A stretch of DNA of 19,432 nucleotides from CAKSUT01 sp045542335 (GCA_045542335.1 JAZQKV010000062.1:1-19432); one strand, 5' to 3'. Counted from the first letter of the stretch, positions 1-8,527 are shown. Made by a program: numbers and translations. The notes: generated from the letters alone by a model not told the origin.

Positions 1-1
1 C

Positions 2-520
2 TCAACTCCTTGGCTCACAGAACGACATGGCTACGATCCGACTTGTATTGCAAACGCTCTTATGATTGAAGAGGTTTTGAGATTCAACGCTTCTGAGGCA
101 CCTGCAAAAATGGGTACATTCTCTCAGTATGACCATCCTCACACTCTTACTCGTTATGCCGAAATTGCAGATTACCTTGGAATAAAAGGCAATTCCGACA
201 AAGAAAAACTTGAGGGTCTTATCAAAGCAATTAACGACCTTAAAGCTAAAGTTGGAATCAAGGAAACAATTAAAGATTACGGCGTTGATGAAAAAGTATT
301 CCTTGAAGGCCTTGATGAAATGGTTGAGCAGGCATTCGACGACCAGTGCACAGGTGCTAACCCCAGATACCCTCTTATGGCAGAAATCAAGCAGATGTAC
401 TTAAATGCATACTATGGCAAACACTTTGAAGAAAAAGAAATGCCAACAGCCAAAGACATTAAAACAGGTTCAAAGCCTGCTGCAAAAAAAGCTGCCCGCA
501 CCAAAGGCAAAAAAGCCTGA
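2..520 (+). CDS. adhE: Bifunctional aldehyde-alcohol dehydrogenase AdhE, C-terminal fragment (5' end outside window)
   Basis: This is the C-terminal end of the iron-dependent alcohol dehydrogenase half of AdhE, which reduces acetyl-CoA to ethanol via acetaldehyde in fermenting anaerobes. From about base 47 the frame reads IANALMIEEVLRFNA, then a SQYDHPHTLTRYAEIADYLG block and the family's typical FDDQCTGANPRYPL motif followed by EIKQMYLNAYYG. These blocks are diagnostic of AdhE rather than of a short iron-dependent alcohol dehydrogenase. The protein ends in a Lys/Ala-rich tail (KPAAKKAARTKGKKA). A similar basic tail ends E. coli AdhE, so it is not alarming. The expected upstream KLGxxFHIPHG block is not readable in any single frame in the first 46 bases. 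The frame stays open to base 2, but those first residues should not be trusted. The kinase gene follows after 25 bases, probably in the same transcript. Confidence 0.9.
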   Translation, partial: STPWLTERHGYDPTCIANALMIEEVLRFNASEAPAKMGTFSQYDHPHTLTRYAEIADYLGIKGNSDKEKLEGLIKAINDLKAKVGIKETIKDYGVDEKVFLEGLDEMVEQAFDDQCTGANPRYPLMAEIKQMYLNAYYGKHFEEKEMPTAKDIKTGSKPAAKKAARTKGKKA

Positions 521-545
521 ATCAGAATTGAAGGAGGAATAAATC

Positions 546-1295
546 ATGAAGCTTGATAACGTTATCGCAGTCAGAAATAACAAAACAATATATCGTGACG
601 GAAATAAGTGTATTAAAGTATTTAATGAAAGCTACTCAAAGGCTGATGTGCTTAATGAAGCTCTCAATCAGGCAAGAATAGAAGAAACAGGGCTTAACAT
701 CCCCAAGGTTTTGGAAGTAACAATGGTTGATGGTAAATGGGCTATCGTGTCTGAATACATCAGTGGAAAGACACTTGCACAGCTCATGGCAGAAAACGCC
801 GACAAGAAAGATGAATATCTTGAACTCCTTGTTAGTCTTCAACTTGAAGTCCATTCTAAAAAGTGCCCCTTGCTTAACAAATTAAAAGATAAGATGAATC
901 GTAAAATCAGCGAAACAACCCTCGATGCAACCACCCGCTATGATTTACATACAAGACTTGAAGGTATGCCCAAGCATACAAAGGTTTGCCACGGCGACTT
1001 CAACCCCTCAAACATAATTATCTCACAGGACGGCACACCTTATATCTTGGACTGGTCACACGCAACTCAGGGTAACGCTTCAGCCGATGCCGCAAGAACA
1101 TATCTCCTCTTCTGCTTAAATGGCGACACCAACGGAGCAAAGAAATATCTTGACCTGTTCTGCGAAAAAAGCGACACAGCAAAACAGTATGTGCAGAAAT
1201 GGATGCCAATAGTTGCCGCTTCTCAATCCGTAAAGGGCAATTCTCATGAGCGTGATTTTCTGCTCTCCTGGGTAGATGTTGTAGATTACGAATAA
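546..1295 (+). CDS. Aminoglycoside phosphotransferase (APH)/choline kinase-fold protein, substrate unknown
   Basis: A 249-residue soluble small-molecule kinase of the APH superfamily. The Brenner motif HGDFNPSN (H149, D151, N156) supplies the catalytic Asp. ILDW (D169) is the metal-binding equivalent of DFG. An N-terminal CIKVF (K24) fits the ATP-contacting Lys, and AIVSEYISGKTL is the hinge. The family phosphorylates hydroxyls of antibiotics, choline, sugars or unidentified metabolites. Nothing in the sequence fixes the substrate, so resistance should not be assumed. The start is supported by AAGGAGG 7-8 bases upstream. It lies 25 bases after adhE on the same strand and is followed by a strong hairpin terminator, so adhE and this gene probably form one transcription unit. 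The kinase fold is secure; the role is unknown. Confidence 0.85.
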   Translation: MKLDNVIAVRNNKTIYRDGNKCIKVFNESYSKADVLNEALNQARIEETGLNIPKVLEVTMVDGKWAIVSEYISGKTLAQLMAENADKKDEYLELLVSLQLEVHSKKCPLLNKLKDKMNRKISETTLDATTRYDLHTRLEGMPKHTKVCHGDFNPSNIIISQDGTPYILDWSHATQGNASADAARTYLLFCLNGDTNGAKKYLDLFCEKSDTAKQYVQKWMPIVAASQSVKGNSHERDFLLSWVDVVDYE

Positions 1296-1311
1296 AAAGC
1301 AAACACAGACA

Positions 1312-1344
1312 AAAGCGGTGCAACCACAATGGTTGCACCGCTTT
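1312..1344. terminator. Bidirectional hairpin terminator between convergent genes
   Basis: A perfect 15-bp stem (1312-1326 with 1330-1344) closes a CAA loop. It is flanked by A's on the left and ends in CTTT on the right. It lies 17 bases after the kinase stop and about 64 bases beyond the stop of the oxidoreductase on the opposite strand, so it can end transcription from both sides. The T-run is short, especially on the plus strand. Confidence 0.75.
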
Positions 1345-1407
1345 ATGTGTATCATTCCTCCATTTAGGGCAGTTCCATAAAACTCGTCCTTTTTCTGCTT
1401 ATAAAGC

Positions 1408-2439
1408 TCAGATAAGCGGATTTTTCACGCCTGTTTTCGCTTCACAACTGCTTTCATATATCTTTTCAATAACCGAAAGAACCTTTGAGCCCTCTGTTAT
1501 GTCGCAGTAATAAGGCGTTCCCGTGCCGTCAATATTTGAATAGAAATTGTCAATCATTGCAAGATGTCCAACTCCCCAAACCGTCTTTCCAACACCCGGT
1601 TTTCCGTTTTCAGCAAGTTGTTCAAGCTTTCCGTCCGCAAGACGGTAAAGCATATCGTCCCTCACAATAACCGAACCCTTTTCAAACACACATTCAAGTT
1701 CGATTGAAGACGAAGTTGTGTGACAATTTGTTGCATAGAAAATTGCACTCACGCCATTCTTAAACCATATTGTCGCCTCTGCCGTGTCTTCAACTTCAAT
1801 TGTTCCGGCGTTTTTGCGAAGCGATGCCGTTCCCTCAACCCTCTCAACCTCTCCGCCAAGCTTGCATATAAGGTCAAGAGTGTGAATCGACTGATTCATA
1901 AGAGTGCCGCCGCCCTCTTTCGCCCATTCACCTCGCCAACCGCTTGCGGTGTAATATTCACCGCCACGGCACCATGCAACTATGCCTTTCATTCCGATAA
2001 GCTTTCCCATAGTGCCGTTCTTTATCACAGCTTCAAGTCCAAGAGTCGTCGGAACAAGTCTGTTCTGGAAAGACACACAAACCTTCTTGCCCGTTTCCCC
2101 GGATACCTTTATAATTTCTTTTGCCTGCTCCGCCGTCATTGCCGCCGGTTTTTCAAGATACACATGATGTCCGGTTTTCATTGCATCAATTGCCATTTCA
2201 GCGTGCAGATAATGTGGTGTACAAATGTGCACAACATCAACGCGACGGCTTTCAAGAAGCTCCTTATAGTCGCTGTAAGTTGCAACGCCGGGAATACCAA
2301 GCGAAGCACGCATAAGCTTGTCGCTGTTGTTATCACATATTGCCGCAAGATTTGCAAGTCCTGAGTCTTTTATAGCCGATATGTGTACAGATGATATTCC
2401 TCCGCAACCAATTATGGCAGCCTTGAGATTGTGTTTCAT
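1408..2439 (-). CDS. Gfo/Idh/MocA family NAD(P)-dependent oxidoreductase
   Basis: A 343-residue cytoplasmic dehydrogenase of the glucose-fructose oxidoreductase/inositol dehydrogenase/MocA family. It has an N-terminal Rossmann fold with GCGGIS (residues 11-16) and the hallmark EKP (E96, K97, P98) whose Lys is catalytic. The C-terminal substrate domain carries H186 and D189 in the NQSIHTLD segment, the usual proton-relay pair. Family members oxidise sugar or cyclitol hydroxyls, and the substrate cannot be read from sequence. The frame is open six codons further upstream to a TTG, but that TTG overlaps the GGAGG ribosome-binding site, so the ATG at 2439 is chosen. It lies 161 bases downstream of the GH78 gene and has its own strong promoter. 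Processing of a sugar released by the rhamnosidase-like enzyme is a reasonable guess. Ile ATA codons are used freely, unlike in the second family member at 14873-16042. Confidence 0.88.
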   Translation of the reverse strand: MKHNLKAAIIGCGGISSVHISAIKDSGLANLAAICDNNSDKLMRASLGIPGVATYSDYKELLESRRVDVVHICTPHYLHAEMAIDAMKTGHHVYLEKPAAMTAEQAKEIIKVSGETGKKVCVSFQNRLVPTTLGLEAVIKNGTMGKLIGMKGIVAWCRGGEYYTASGWRGEWAKEGGGTLMNQSIHTLDLICKLGGEVERVEGTASLRKNAGTIEVEDTAEATIWFKNGVSAIFYATNCHTTSSSIELECVFEKGSVIVRDDMLYRLADGKLEQLAENGKPGVGKTVWGVGHLAMIDNFYSNIDGTGTPYYCDITEGSKVLSVIEKIYESSCEAKTGVKNPLI

Positions 2440-2450
2440 GGTCCGGGTTT

Positions 2451-2455
2451 CCTCC
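2451..2455 (-). promoter_or_regulatory. Ribosome-binding site that fixes the oxidoreductase start
   Basis: GGAGG on the minus strand lies 11 bases before the ATG at 2439. A possible TTG start at 2457 overlaps this site and has no Shine-Dalgarno sequence of its own, so the shorter protein is preferred. Confidence 0.7.
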
Positions 2456-2487
2456 AATTTGGATTTGCTTTGTTTTGTTGCACAGTA

Positions 2488-2516
2488 ATTATAAAACAGT
2501 TTAGCTCAAAAATCAA
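2488..2516 (-). promoter_or_regulatory. Sigma-A type promoter of the Gfo/Idh/MocA gene
   Basis: On the minus strand TTGATT (2511-2516) is followed after exactly 17 bases by a perfect TATAAT (2488-2493). The predicted start near 2481 gives a leader of about 40 bases before the ATG at 2439. The oxidoreductase can therefore be transcribed independently of the GH78 gene upstream. The rest of the 2440-2600 gap is AT-rich, with no convincing terminator or gene. Confidence 0.75.
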
Positions 2517-2600
2517 GAGCAAAAACCATTATTTATTGTTTTTTGATATATTTACGAAACTTTTTTGAGTTTTTGCACATTTCACAAACTGCAACGCTTA

Positions 2601-4868
2601 TTATTCCTCACACATTTCATATCCGTCGGGAAGAATAACATTTCTCTTGCCATTTCTTATGACAATAACAATGCTCTGCCCATCGGAAAGAGGAATAGAA
2701 AGTGTGCAATCCGTGTCAAATCTTGTTACATCCTTGCAGAACACCGCTTTCTTTCCTGCCTCATCGGCAAGCTTAAAGCCTGTAATACCGCCAAGAGTTA
2801 TGTTTGCGGCATACGATGCAAAGCCGTGGTTACAGCTTGCACTCACCGTGTCGTTTTCCCAAAGGGTTCCCGTGCGGTCTGCCATGTAAACAAAATAGTC
2901 CTTACATTCGTCCGAAGCACGCCTTGCATAACCGTTGTTGAACAGATAATCAAGGCGCAGATAGTTTCCGATAAAGGCATTGGCCTTGTAAACCGTGGGA
3001 TAAACCGTTTCATAATCTCTTGTTGCGCCAAATTCGTTAAGCATTGTTTCAAAAAGCTTTTTGTCAAGCTCGTCGCCGTCCTTGTCGGCAATGCCAAAGT
3101 AAAGTGCATAATACTGACAGGTCTCGGTTGTGTTTTCAGTAACAGTGAAAGAATCGTCATCATTCAACATAGCGTTGTCAACAAAGAAAATGCCCTTTCT
3201 TGCAACCTTTCTGATTGTTTCCCTGAGCTTGTCAGCCTTATCGTTCAGCGAGCCATCTCCAAGAATTTCTGCCGCCGCACGAAGCATTCCAACATAACAC
3301 ATATTTGACGGGAAGTTTATATCCTGAACAAGGTCATTCGCCTTGCTCCATTCAACAAACACCCAGCTCGGAAGCTTTTCAAGAAGTCCCATGCTGTTCT
3401 CATATCTCTTGAAAAACTCTATAAGTCCCTTAACCTTGTCTTTTGCCTGATCAGCACTCTTTCTGTTGCCGGTTCTCTTGATATTGTCTGCAAGCTCGAT
3501 AATATACCACATCATCCAGTTGGGAATATATCTTTCAGACGCAAAATCTCCCGGATAGCACATAGGAACAACGCCGTCCTCAAAATAGCTGAAATAAGGA
3601 GCATAAGCATAGTTTGTGAGATGATGCGCTTCAACCTTGTTCATACCCGTGAAAAGCTTCTCTGCTTTCCCCGTGAAATAAGAATCGCAAAGCCAGCCTG
3701 CACGTTCTCTTGAAGGACAGTCGGTTGGAATATCAACACAGTTTTGCGCAAAGGTTGCCCTTGCCGCATCAACTATCTTGACAAAATCTGCATCTTCACA
3801 TTCAAATTTGAGTTTGCCCGCATCAGGGTTTTCCAACAACACCGACACAGGATTTGAAACGCACGCACTTCCCTCTGTAACAATTATTGCCATATAACGA
3901 TATGTATAAGGCTCAACCGTTATAACATTGTGCTCACCGCAAGTCAGATCATAGCTGATAACATTTGCCGTTCTCATGCGGAAGAAATCAAGAATATTGC
4001 CGTCAGCGGTGGGGGTGAGGATTTCATCCCATGCAATATAGATTCTTGCCTTGGGCGAAGTTACATTCACATTGAGATTTATAAATCCCGAAACGTTCGC
4101 TCTGAAATCATAAAGCTTATAATCAAATCTTCCCTCTGCCCCATTCTTGCCGATGACAAATTTGTGTATCTCATTGAGGGGGCATCTTTCAAGTGTGTCA
4201 TAGACAAAGCCGTTCTTTTCAGGAAGACTCTGAAGAAATCTGTCACGGCACACAGGCTTTTTCTCATCCTCAAAAACCTTTCCTGTGCGGATAAGGTCTG
4301 CAGTAATGCGCTCGTATGTCGGAAGGTTGGTTTCTCTTTCAACCTCCTTGCAACCCTCAACTACCTCTGTTTCCACCTTTGGAAATCTTGAGAAATCTCC
4401 ATTTATGAACGCCTCTCTTGAACCGTCCATGTTATAACATTCCGAAAAACGTCTCTGATAGCTGTAACGGTTCACAACAATAACACGGTCGTTTACAAGA
4501 TGCGCCGAAAAGTCATCGGTGGAGTATTTTGTCTTTCCGTCTGCGCCAACAATCTCTGCCGAGAAAAACGGAGGGAGATTCTGTCCGTCAAAGTTGTCAA
4601 CATTGCTTCCTGTTACAAACACAGCAATCACAGTCTTTGAATCCTCGGAAACATATTCACCAAGACCAATTTCGTCAACGGCAATAAAACCATGAGCCGT
4701 CTTTTCAGGGCCAAAGCGCACAAATTCTCCGTTTATAAAAATGTTGTAAAAATTGAGTGCGGCAATCTTCAATGTGTCGCTCGAATCAATCTTTGCATTT
4801 GCATCAAGAGCAAAAGCATAACAGCTATTTTTGTTTAATCTCTGACCGGTAATCCAAACCTGTTTCAT
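2601..4868 (-). CDS. GH78 family alpha-L-rhamnosidase-like glycoside hydrolase, intracellular
   Basis: A 755-residue protein with the layout of GH78 inverting alpha-L-rhamnosidases: N-terminal beta domains to about residue 345, then an (alpha/alpha)6 barrel and a short C-terminal beta domain. The diagnostic block DCPSRERAGWLCD has D383, E388 and D395 with the same spacing as D567, E572 and D579 of Bacillus RhaB. The Glu is the general acid. TLWEND near residue 671 matches the second catalytic Glu. The family removes terminal rhamnose from plant glycosides or polysaccharides. There is no signal peptide or membrane segment, so the enzyme would act on imported substrate. AAAGGAGG (4879-4886) sits 10 bases before the ATG. 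It starts 58 bases after the DUF3810 gene and precedes a sugar-type oxidoreductase. No transporter or rhamnose catabolic gene is visible, so the exact substrate is uncertain. Confidence 0.85.
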   Translation of the reverse strand: MKQVWITGQRLNKNSCYAFALDANAKIDSSDTLKIAALNFYNIFINGEFVRFGPEKTAHGFIAVDEIGLGEYVSEDSKTVIAVFVTGSNVDNFDGQNLPPFFSAEIVGADGKTKYSTDDFSAHLVNDRVIVVNRYSYQRRFSECYNMDGSREAFINGDFSRFPKVETEVVEGCKEVERETNLPTYERITADLIRTGKVFEDEKKPVCRDRFLQSLPEKNGFVYDTLERCPLNEIHKFVIGKNGAEGRFDYKLYDFRANVSGFINLNVNVTSPKARIYIAWDEILTPTADGNILDFFRMRTANVISYDLTCGEHNVITVEPYTYRYMAIIVTEGSACVSNPVSVLLENPDAGKLKFECEDADFVKIVDAARATFAQNCVDIPTDCPSRERAGWLCDSYFTGKAEKLFTGMNKVEAHHLTNYAYAPYFSYFEDGVVPMCYPGDFASERYIPNWMMWYIIELADNIKRTGNRKSADQAKDKVKGLIEFFKRYENSMGLLEKLPSWVFVEWSKANDLVQDINFPSNMCYVGMLRAAAEILGDGSLNDKADKLRETIRKVARKGIFFVDNAMLNDDDSFTVTENTTETCQYYALYFGIADKDGDELDKKLFETMLNEFGATRDYETVYPTVYKANAFIGNYLRLDYLFNNGYARRASDECKDYFVYMADRTGTLWENDTVSASCNHGFASYAANITLGGITGFKLADEAGKKAVFCKDVTRFDTDCTLSIPLSDGQSIVIVIRNGKRNVILPDGYEMCEE

Positions 4869-4891
4869 TTTGGGTTATCCTCCTTTGAAAA

Positions 4892-4919
4892 TGTATAATT
4901 AAAATGTCGGATTTTTCAA
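4892..4919 (-). promoter_or_regulatory. Possible promoter of the GH78 gene
   Basis: On the minus strand TTGAAA (4914-4919) and TATACA (4892-4897) are separated by 16 bases and lie just after the stop of the DUF3810 gene. The -10 box ends only 5-6 bases before the AAAGGAGG site, so the leader would be very short. Read-through from upstream is an alternative. Confidence 0.4.
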
Positions 4920-4926
4920 TCTGACC

Positions 4927-6318
4927 TTATTGCTTTGTTATATAAAGAGTAACAAGGTCAACAACCATGCCATAGCTCTCTGTTCCCTCGGATTGGTTGT
5001 TTATTTTAAGGCTCGTGTCGTTGACCGCATCAGCAACCTCCGAGGCAACGCTTTCGTCGTAGGTGTCGAAAAACTGCGAATATGCCACAGACTCAAGCAA
5101 AACCTCCCTGCGCACACTGCGAACAAGCTCCATATACGCTTTTTCGTCCGCCGACCACACCGCACCGAGCATATAGTCAAACACATATCTGTTTGCACAA
5201 TAGCGCAAATATGCATCATCACTTTGCGAAAGAACCGCATATGCCACAAAACTCGCCTCATCCTCAGGCGCAACACCTCGCTGATGCGCCAGCTCATGTG
5301 CGCAAGTGAACGCAACCACATAATCCGGATAGTTTGTGTTGATATTTGCCTCACCCGTAAGCGGAGTATAAACTCCCGAAAGGTGAGTGTAAGTCATCGG
5401 CTTTGAAAGAAGCAGTGGCTTTGCAGGAACATCCATGTCCGTCAGAAACGAAAACTCTTTTGTTTCAATCGCACCGGCATAAGCTTTGTTGACCCTGTCG
5501 GAAAGCTCTGCAAAAGAATATGGCATAACGGAAAATCCGTCAGCATCAAAAATAATTTCTCCGCCGTCAATAAGAGTATTCATCTCTGCGGAAATGGCTG
5601 AGGCAGCATCTGTAAGCTGTTTTGCCGAAATCGGTGTACGCTCAAAACCCATTCTCAGATTTACGGGTTTCACGGAATAAAGCGGAATAAACGCCGAAAT
5701 CACAAACATCGCCACCGCAATCACAATGCAAGCCAAACGTCTGTTAAACAAAATCAGACTTTTGCCATAATAATCGTCGTCAAAGAATGCGTGAACAACC
5801 CTGTATCCAATTGCAACAGGAACAATAACAATCATTGTTTCAAAAACAGAGAACGGAAAAACCGAGGTTACATACCCCAAAGCAATTCTCACAGGCTCCG
5901 AAATGTTCGTGCAAAACCACTCGGCAAAGCCTTGATTGAATCCGCAAAAGCCAACAGCTAAGCAAACTGCAAGGAAAAGCGTTCCAAGAATTGCAATGGC
6001 GCATCTCCAGATTTTTTCACCCCGCACAGGCTTGCTTTGAAGAATAATGTCAATTTGTTCCGGGGATAAATCTTCCTCAACAAGCTCGATCGTTTCCGAA
6101 GCACTCAGCTTAATTTTTTGCGATTTAATTCGCTCCTTTACATACTCAATACGAAAGGCACGAGCGTTGGGATTTTCAGGCGGCTCATCCGAAAGAAACA
6201 ATTTCAAAAGATTTGACGGTTCGCCCTGTTCGTAATCCTGTTCATAATCATCAAAAACATCTTCAAGAGAAAAAAACTCCTGTTGTTCGTTGTTTTCTTT
6301 TTCATTGTTATTCTCCAA
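4927..6318 (-). CDS. DUF3810 family membrane protein with HExxH zinc-protease motif (TTG start)
   Basis: A 463-residue protein. Residues 1-100 are very acidic and probably cytoplasmic. Hydrophobic segments lie near 107-127, 160-180 and 195-214. A soluble C-terminal domain follows, containing HELAHQRG (H341, E342, H345) and then PEDEASF, where a downstream acidic residue could be the third zinc ligand. This is the DUF3810 signature. The Arg/Lys-rich loop between the second and third segments favours an outside location for the catalytic-like domain. The family's function is not established; a membrane metallopeptidase acting near the cell wall is an inference. The only usable start is the TTG at 6318, because an in-frame stop lies nine codons upstream. 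GAAAGGCAGG (6329-6338) precedes it. An ATG 13 bases downstream is out of frame. It follows the PBP2 gene by 49 bases, probably in one operon. Confidence 0.82.
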   Translation of the reverse strand: MENNNEKENNEQQEFFSLEDVFDDYEQDYEQGEPSNLLKLFLSDEPPENPNARAFRIEYVKERIKSQKIKLSASETIELVEEDLSPEQIDIILQSKPVRGEKIWRCAIAILGTLFLAVCLAVGFCGFNQGFAEWFCTNISEPVRIALGYVTSVFPFSVFETMIVIVPVAIGYRVVHAFFDDDYYGKSLILFNRRLACIVIAVAMFVISAFIPLYSVKPVNLRMGFERTPISAKQLTDAASAISAEMNTLIDGGEIIFDADGFSVMPYSFAELSDRVNKAYAGAIETKEFSFLTDMDVPAKPLLLSKPMTYTHLSGVYTPLTGEANINTNYPDYVVAFTCAHELAHQRGVAPEDEASFVAYAVLSQSDDAYLRYCANRYVFDYMLGAVWSADEKAYMELVRSVRREVLLESVAYSQFFDTYDESVASEVADAVNDTSLKINNQSEGTESYGMVVDLVTLYITKQ

Positions 6319-6367
6319 CTGTCCGCACCTGCCTTTCTTTTATGTATCTTCTGCGTTGTGTACAGAA

Positions 6368-8449
6368 TTATGATTCAAAATAATATGTGAAAATATCCTT
6401 TGCAACTTCAGAGGCAACGTTACCCGCATGACCGTGTTCAATAACCACGGCAATTGCAATCTGTGGGTCATCAAAAGGCGCAAAACCAACGAAAACCGCC
6501 GTTTCACTTCCCTTGCCCACCTGTGCAGTACCCGTTTTTCCTCCAATAGGATAAATATATCCCTCAAAGACCTCCGCCGCCGTACCGTTATCCTCGACAA
6601 CTCGTTTCATACCCTCTTTAATATGCTTCAAGTGCAAGGGGTCAAGCTGCGCCTGACTCAAAACAACAGGCTCGGTGGTCTGTTCAATCTCGCCGTTTGT
6701 GTATTTGTGAACCGACTGAAGAAGATGCGTTTTGTAGCGTGTTCCTCCGTTTACAAGCGTTGCCATGAATGTGGCAAGCTGCAAAGGCGTAAAAGCATGG
6801 TCAGACTGACCAATCGCCGCCTGAATGGCATCACCCGGGTTCCACAGGAAGCCTCGTTCCTCTCTTGATTCGGGTCCCGCAAGAACTCCCGTTTCCTCGC
6901 CTATTTCAATACCTGTTTTTTCGCCGAAGCCAAAGCTTTTTGCATATTCGTCAAGATATGAGATACCAACATCCTTACCAAGCTGATAGAAGAAATAGTT
7001 ACACGAGACTTCAAGTGCCGTTGAAACGGTGATTGGTCCGTGAGTCATTTTCAGAGCATTCCACAGCCAGCATCCCGGCTGATAGTCGTCATAAGCCGTG
7101 AATTTACCAAGACACTCAATTTCGGTTTCCGCCGTAATTGTTCCCTTGGTGAGAGCCGCCGCCGCTGTAAGAGGCTTAAAGGTTGAACCCGGAGGATAAA
7201 TACCCCTTGTTGCACGGTTAAGAAGCGGACTGTCCTTGTCAACAAGAAGCTCGGAAATTGTTTCCCTGTATGTGTTCTGGTCATAGGTAGGATAACTTGC
7301 CATAGCTCTTACGGCAAAGTTGTTTACATCAAGTACAACAACCGCACCCGAGTTTGCATCCTCGCCCTGATATTCCTTGCCGTCATAGGCAACCTTTGCA
7401 CGTCCCTCCTCGGCAGTTGCGTGAATAACTCTGTCAAGAGATTGTTCCGCAATGCGCTGCATACCGCTGTCAAGCGTCAGCCTTATGGTCTTTCCCTCGT
7501 CGGCTTCCTTGGAAACGTTTGTCCCGACAATTGTCACGCCATCCGAGGCATATTCTGTACTCTTTTCGCCGTCAATTCCTCGCAGATATTCCTCAAACGC
7601 CATTTCTGCACCACTTATGCCGACTCTAGCATTCAGGTTGTAGCCTTTTTCAAGGTATTCGTCCTTGTTTTCCGCAGTAATAGGACCGAGCCTTCCAAGT
7701 ACATGGGCAGCAAGAGAGCCCTGGTTATAAACACGCTCGGCTGTTGTCACAATTTCAACGCCGGGAATGTCATGAAGAATGTCCGCAATGGTAAGAATAA
7801 GATCTTTGTCAATGTCGCTTAAAATTGTAAAAGGATATGAAACGCTGAAATCCGCAACCTCAAGGTCAAATCTCATGCCGGCAACACGTCTTAACTGATT
7901 CTCGCTGTAAAGTCCCTCAAGCTTGTCAAGACCATATCTTTTATAGGCGTATCTGTAAAAATTATCGCCGTGAGTTATATCAATCGGGTCACCCGTTTCG
8001 CTGTCAACAAAGTTCTTCTCGTGAGTTCTCACAAATTTTCTGTAACCGTAAACATCCTCATAATTGTTAGTCAGATTAAACGGTGCACGGGTATTTACAG
8101 GCATATTGTCCGAATAAGCAATACCGTGTCTGTCAAAAAAGCGAAGAAGTCCTGCAATTATGGCGTTTTCCTCACCGCTTGGCATGTTGGCACGATTGAA
8201 ACGCAAGTCATAGTGAATCTCGTTGCTCACAAGCGGAACTCCGTTTGTGTCCATAATCTCGCCACGGGTTGTTTCAAGTATTTCCCTTTTGACGATTTTC
8301 GGCTGTGTCAACGCAGAATAATATTCATGGGACGCAATTTGCAGATTCATAAGTCTTCCGACATATATCACCGAAATAATCGCCGCAAAAACCACAATTG
8401 CCCAAAGACGTGCAGGTGAAAGTCCCGACACCGTCCTTCGGTTTTTCAT
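6368..8449 (-). CDS. mrdA: Penicillin-binding protein 2, class B peptidoglycan transpeptidase
   Basis: A 693-residue class B PBP that cross-links peptidoglycan peptides during elongation. It has a short cytoplasmic N-terminus, one transmembrane anchor (about 14-37), a pedestal domain beginning at ILETTRGEIMDTNG, and a transpeptidase domain. The active-site motifs are all present: STFK (S422 nucleophile, K425), SCN (S482, N484) and KTGT (K638). Overall order and length fit PBP2/MrdA. A SpoVD or PBP3-like role cannot be excluded, but no PASTA repeats are present. The ribosome-binding site is poor: the best purine stretch (AGGTGG) is about 20 bases before the ATG, and an in-frame stop lies five codons upstream, so the start is limited to this ATG. 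It lies between proB (78 bases upstream) and the DUF3810 gene (49 bases downstream). No mreBCD or rodA is visible here. Confidence 0.9.
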   Translation of the reverse strand: MKNRRTVSGLSPARLWAIVVFAAIISVIYVGRLMNLQIASHEYYSALTQPKIVKREILETTRGEIMDTNGVPLVSNEIHYDLRFNRANMPSGEENAIIAGLLRFFDRHGIAYSDNMPVNTRAPFNLTNNYEDVYGYRKFVRTHEKNFVDSETGDPIDITHGDNFYRYAYKRYGLDKLEGLYSENQLRRVAGMRFDLEVADFSVSYPFTILSDIDKDLILTIADILHDIPGVEIVTTAERVYNQGSLAAHVLGRLGPITAENKDEYLEKGYNLNARVGISGAEMAFEEYLRGIDGEKSTEYASDGVTIVGTNVSKEADEGKTIRLTLDSGMQRIAEQSLDRVIHATAEEGRAKVAYDGKEYQGEDANSGAVVVLDVNNFAVRAMASYPTYDQNTYRETISELLVDKDSPLLNRATRGIYPPGSTFKPLTAAAALTKGTITAETEIECLGKFTAYDDYQPGCWLWNALKMTHGPITVSTALEVSCNYFFYQLGKDVGISYLDEYAKSFGFGEKTGIEIGEETGVLAGPESREERGFLWNPGDAIQAAIGQSDHAFTPLQLATFMATLVNGGTRYKTHLLQSVHKYTNGEIEQTTEPVVLSQAQLDPLHLKHIKEGMKRVVEDNGTAAEVFEGYIYPIGGKTGTAQVGKGSETAVFVGFAPFDDPQIAIAVVIEHGHAGNVASEVAKDIFTYYFES

Positions 8450-8527
8450 AAGCTTTTTTATTTAAGACACCACCTTTTTTATGCCAAAATTGCATTGAAA
8501 TGATAATCTCCCATCATTGACAGGAAA

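Noticed and set aside
430..520. Lys/Ala-rich tail of AdhE as a novel fusion or DNA-binding tail
   Set aside because: E. coli AdhE ends in a comparable basic Ala/Lys tail, so it is ordinary variation.
546..1295. Calling the kinase an antibiotic-resistance gene
   Set aside because: The APH fold is shared by many housekeeping kinases, and neither the sequence nor the adhE context indicates resistance.
1720..2364. A 214-codon open frame on the plus strand opposite the first oxidoreductase
   Set aside because: It is antisense to a gene with clear motifs and its own promoter; no family resemblance.
2565..3308. A 247-codon open frame on the plus strand opposite the GH78 gene
   Set aside because: It is a shadow of a well-supported GH78 gene. 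The composition is odd and there is no credible ribosome-binding site.
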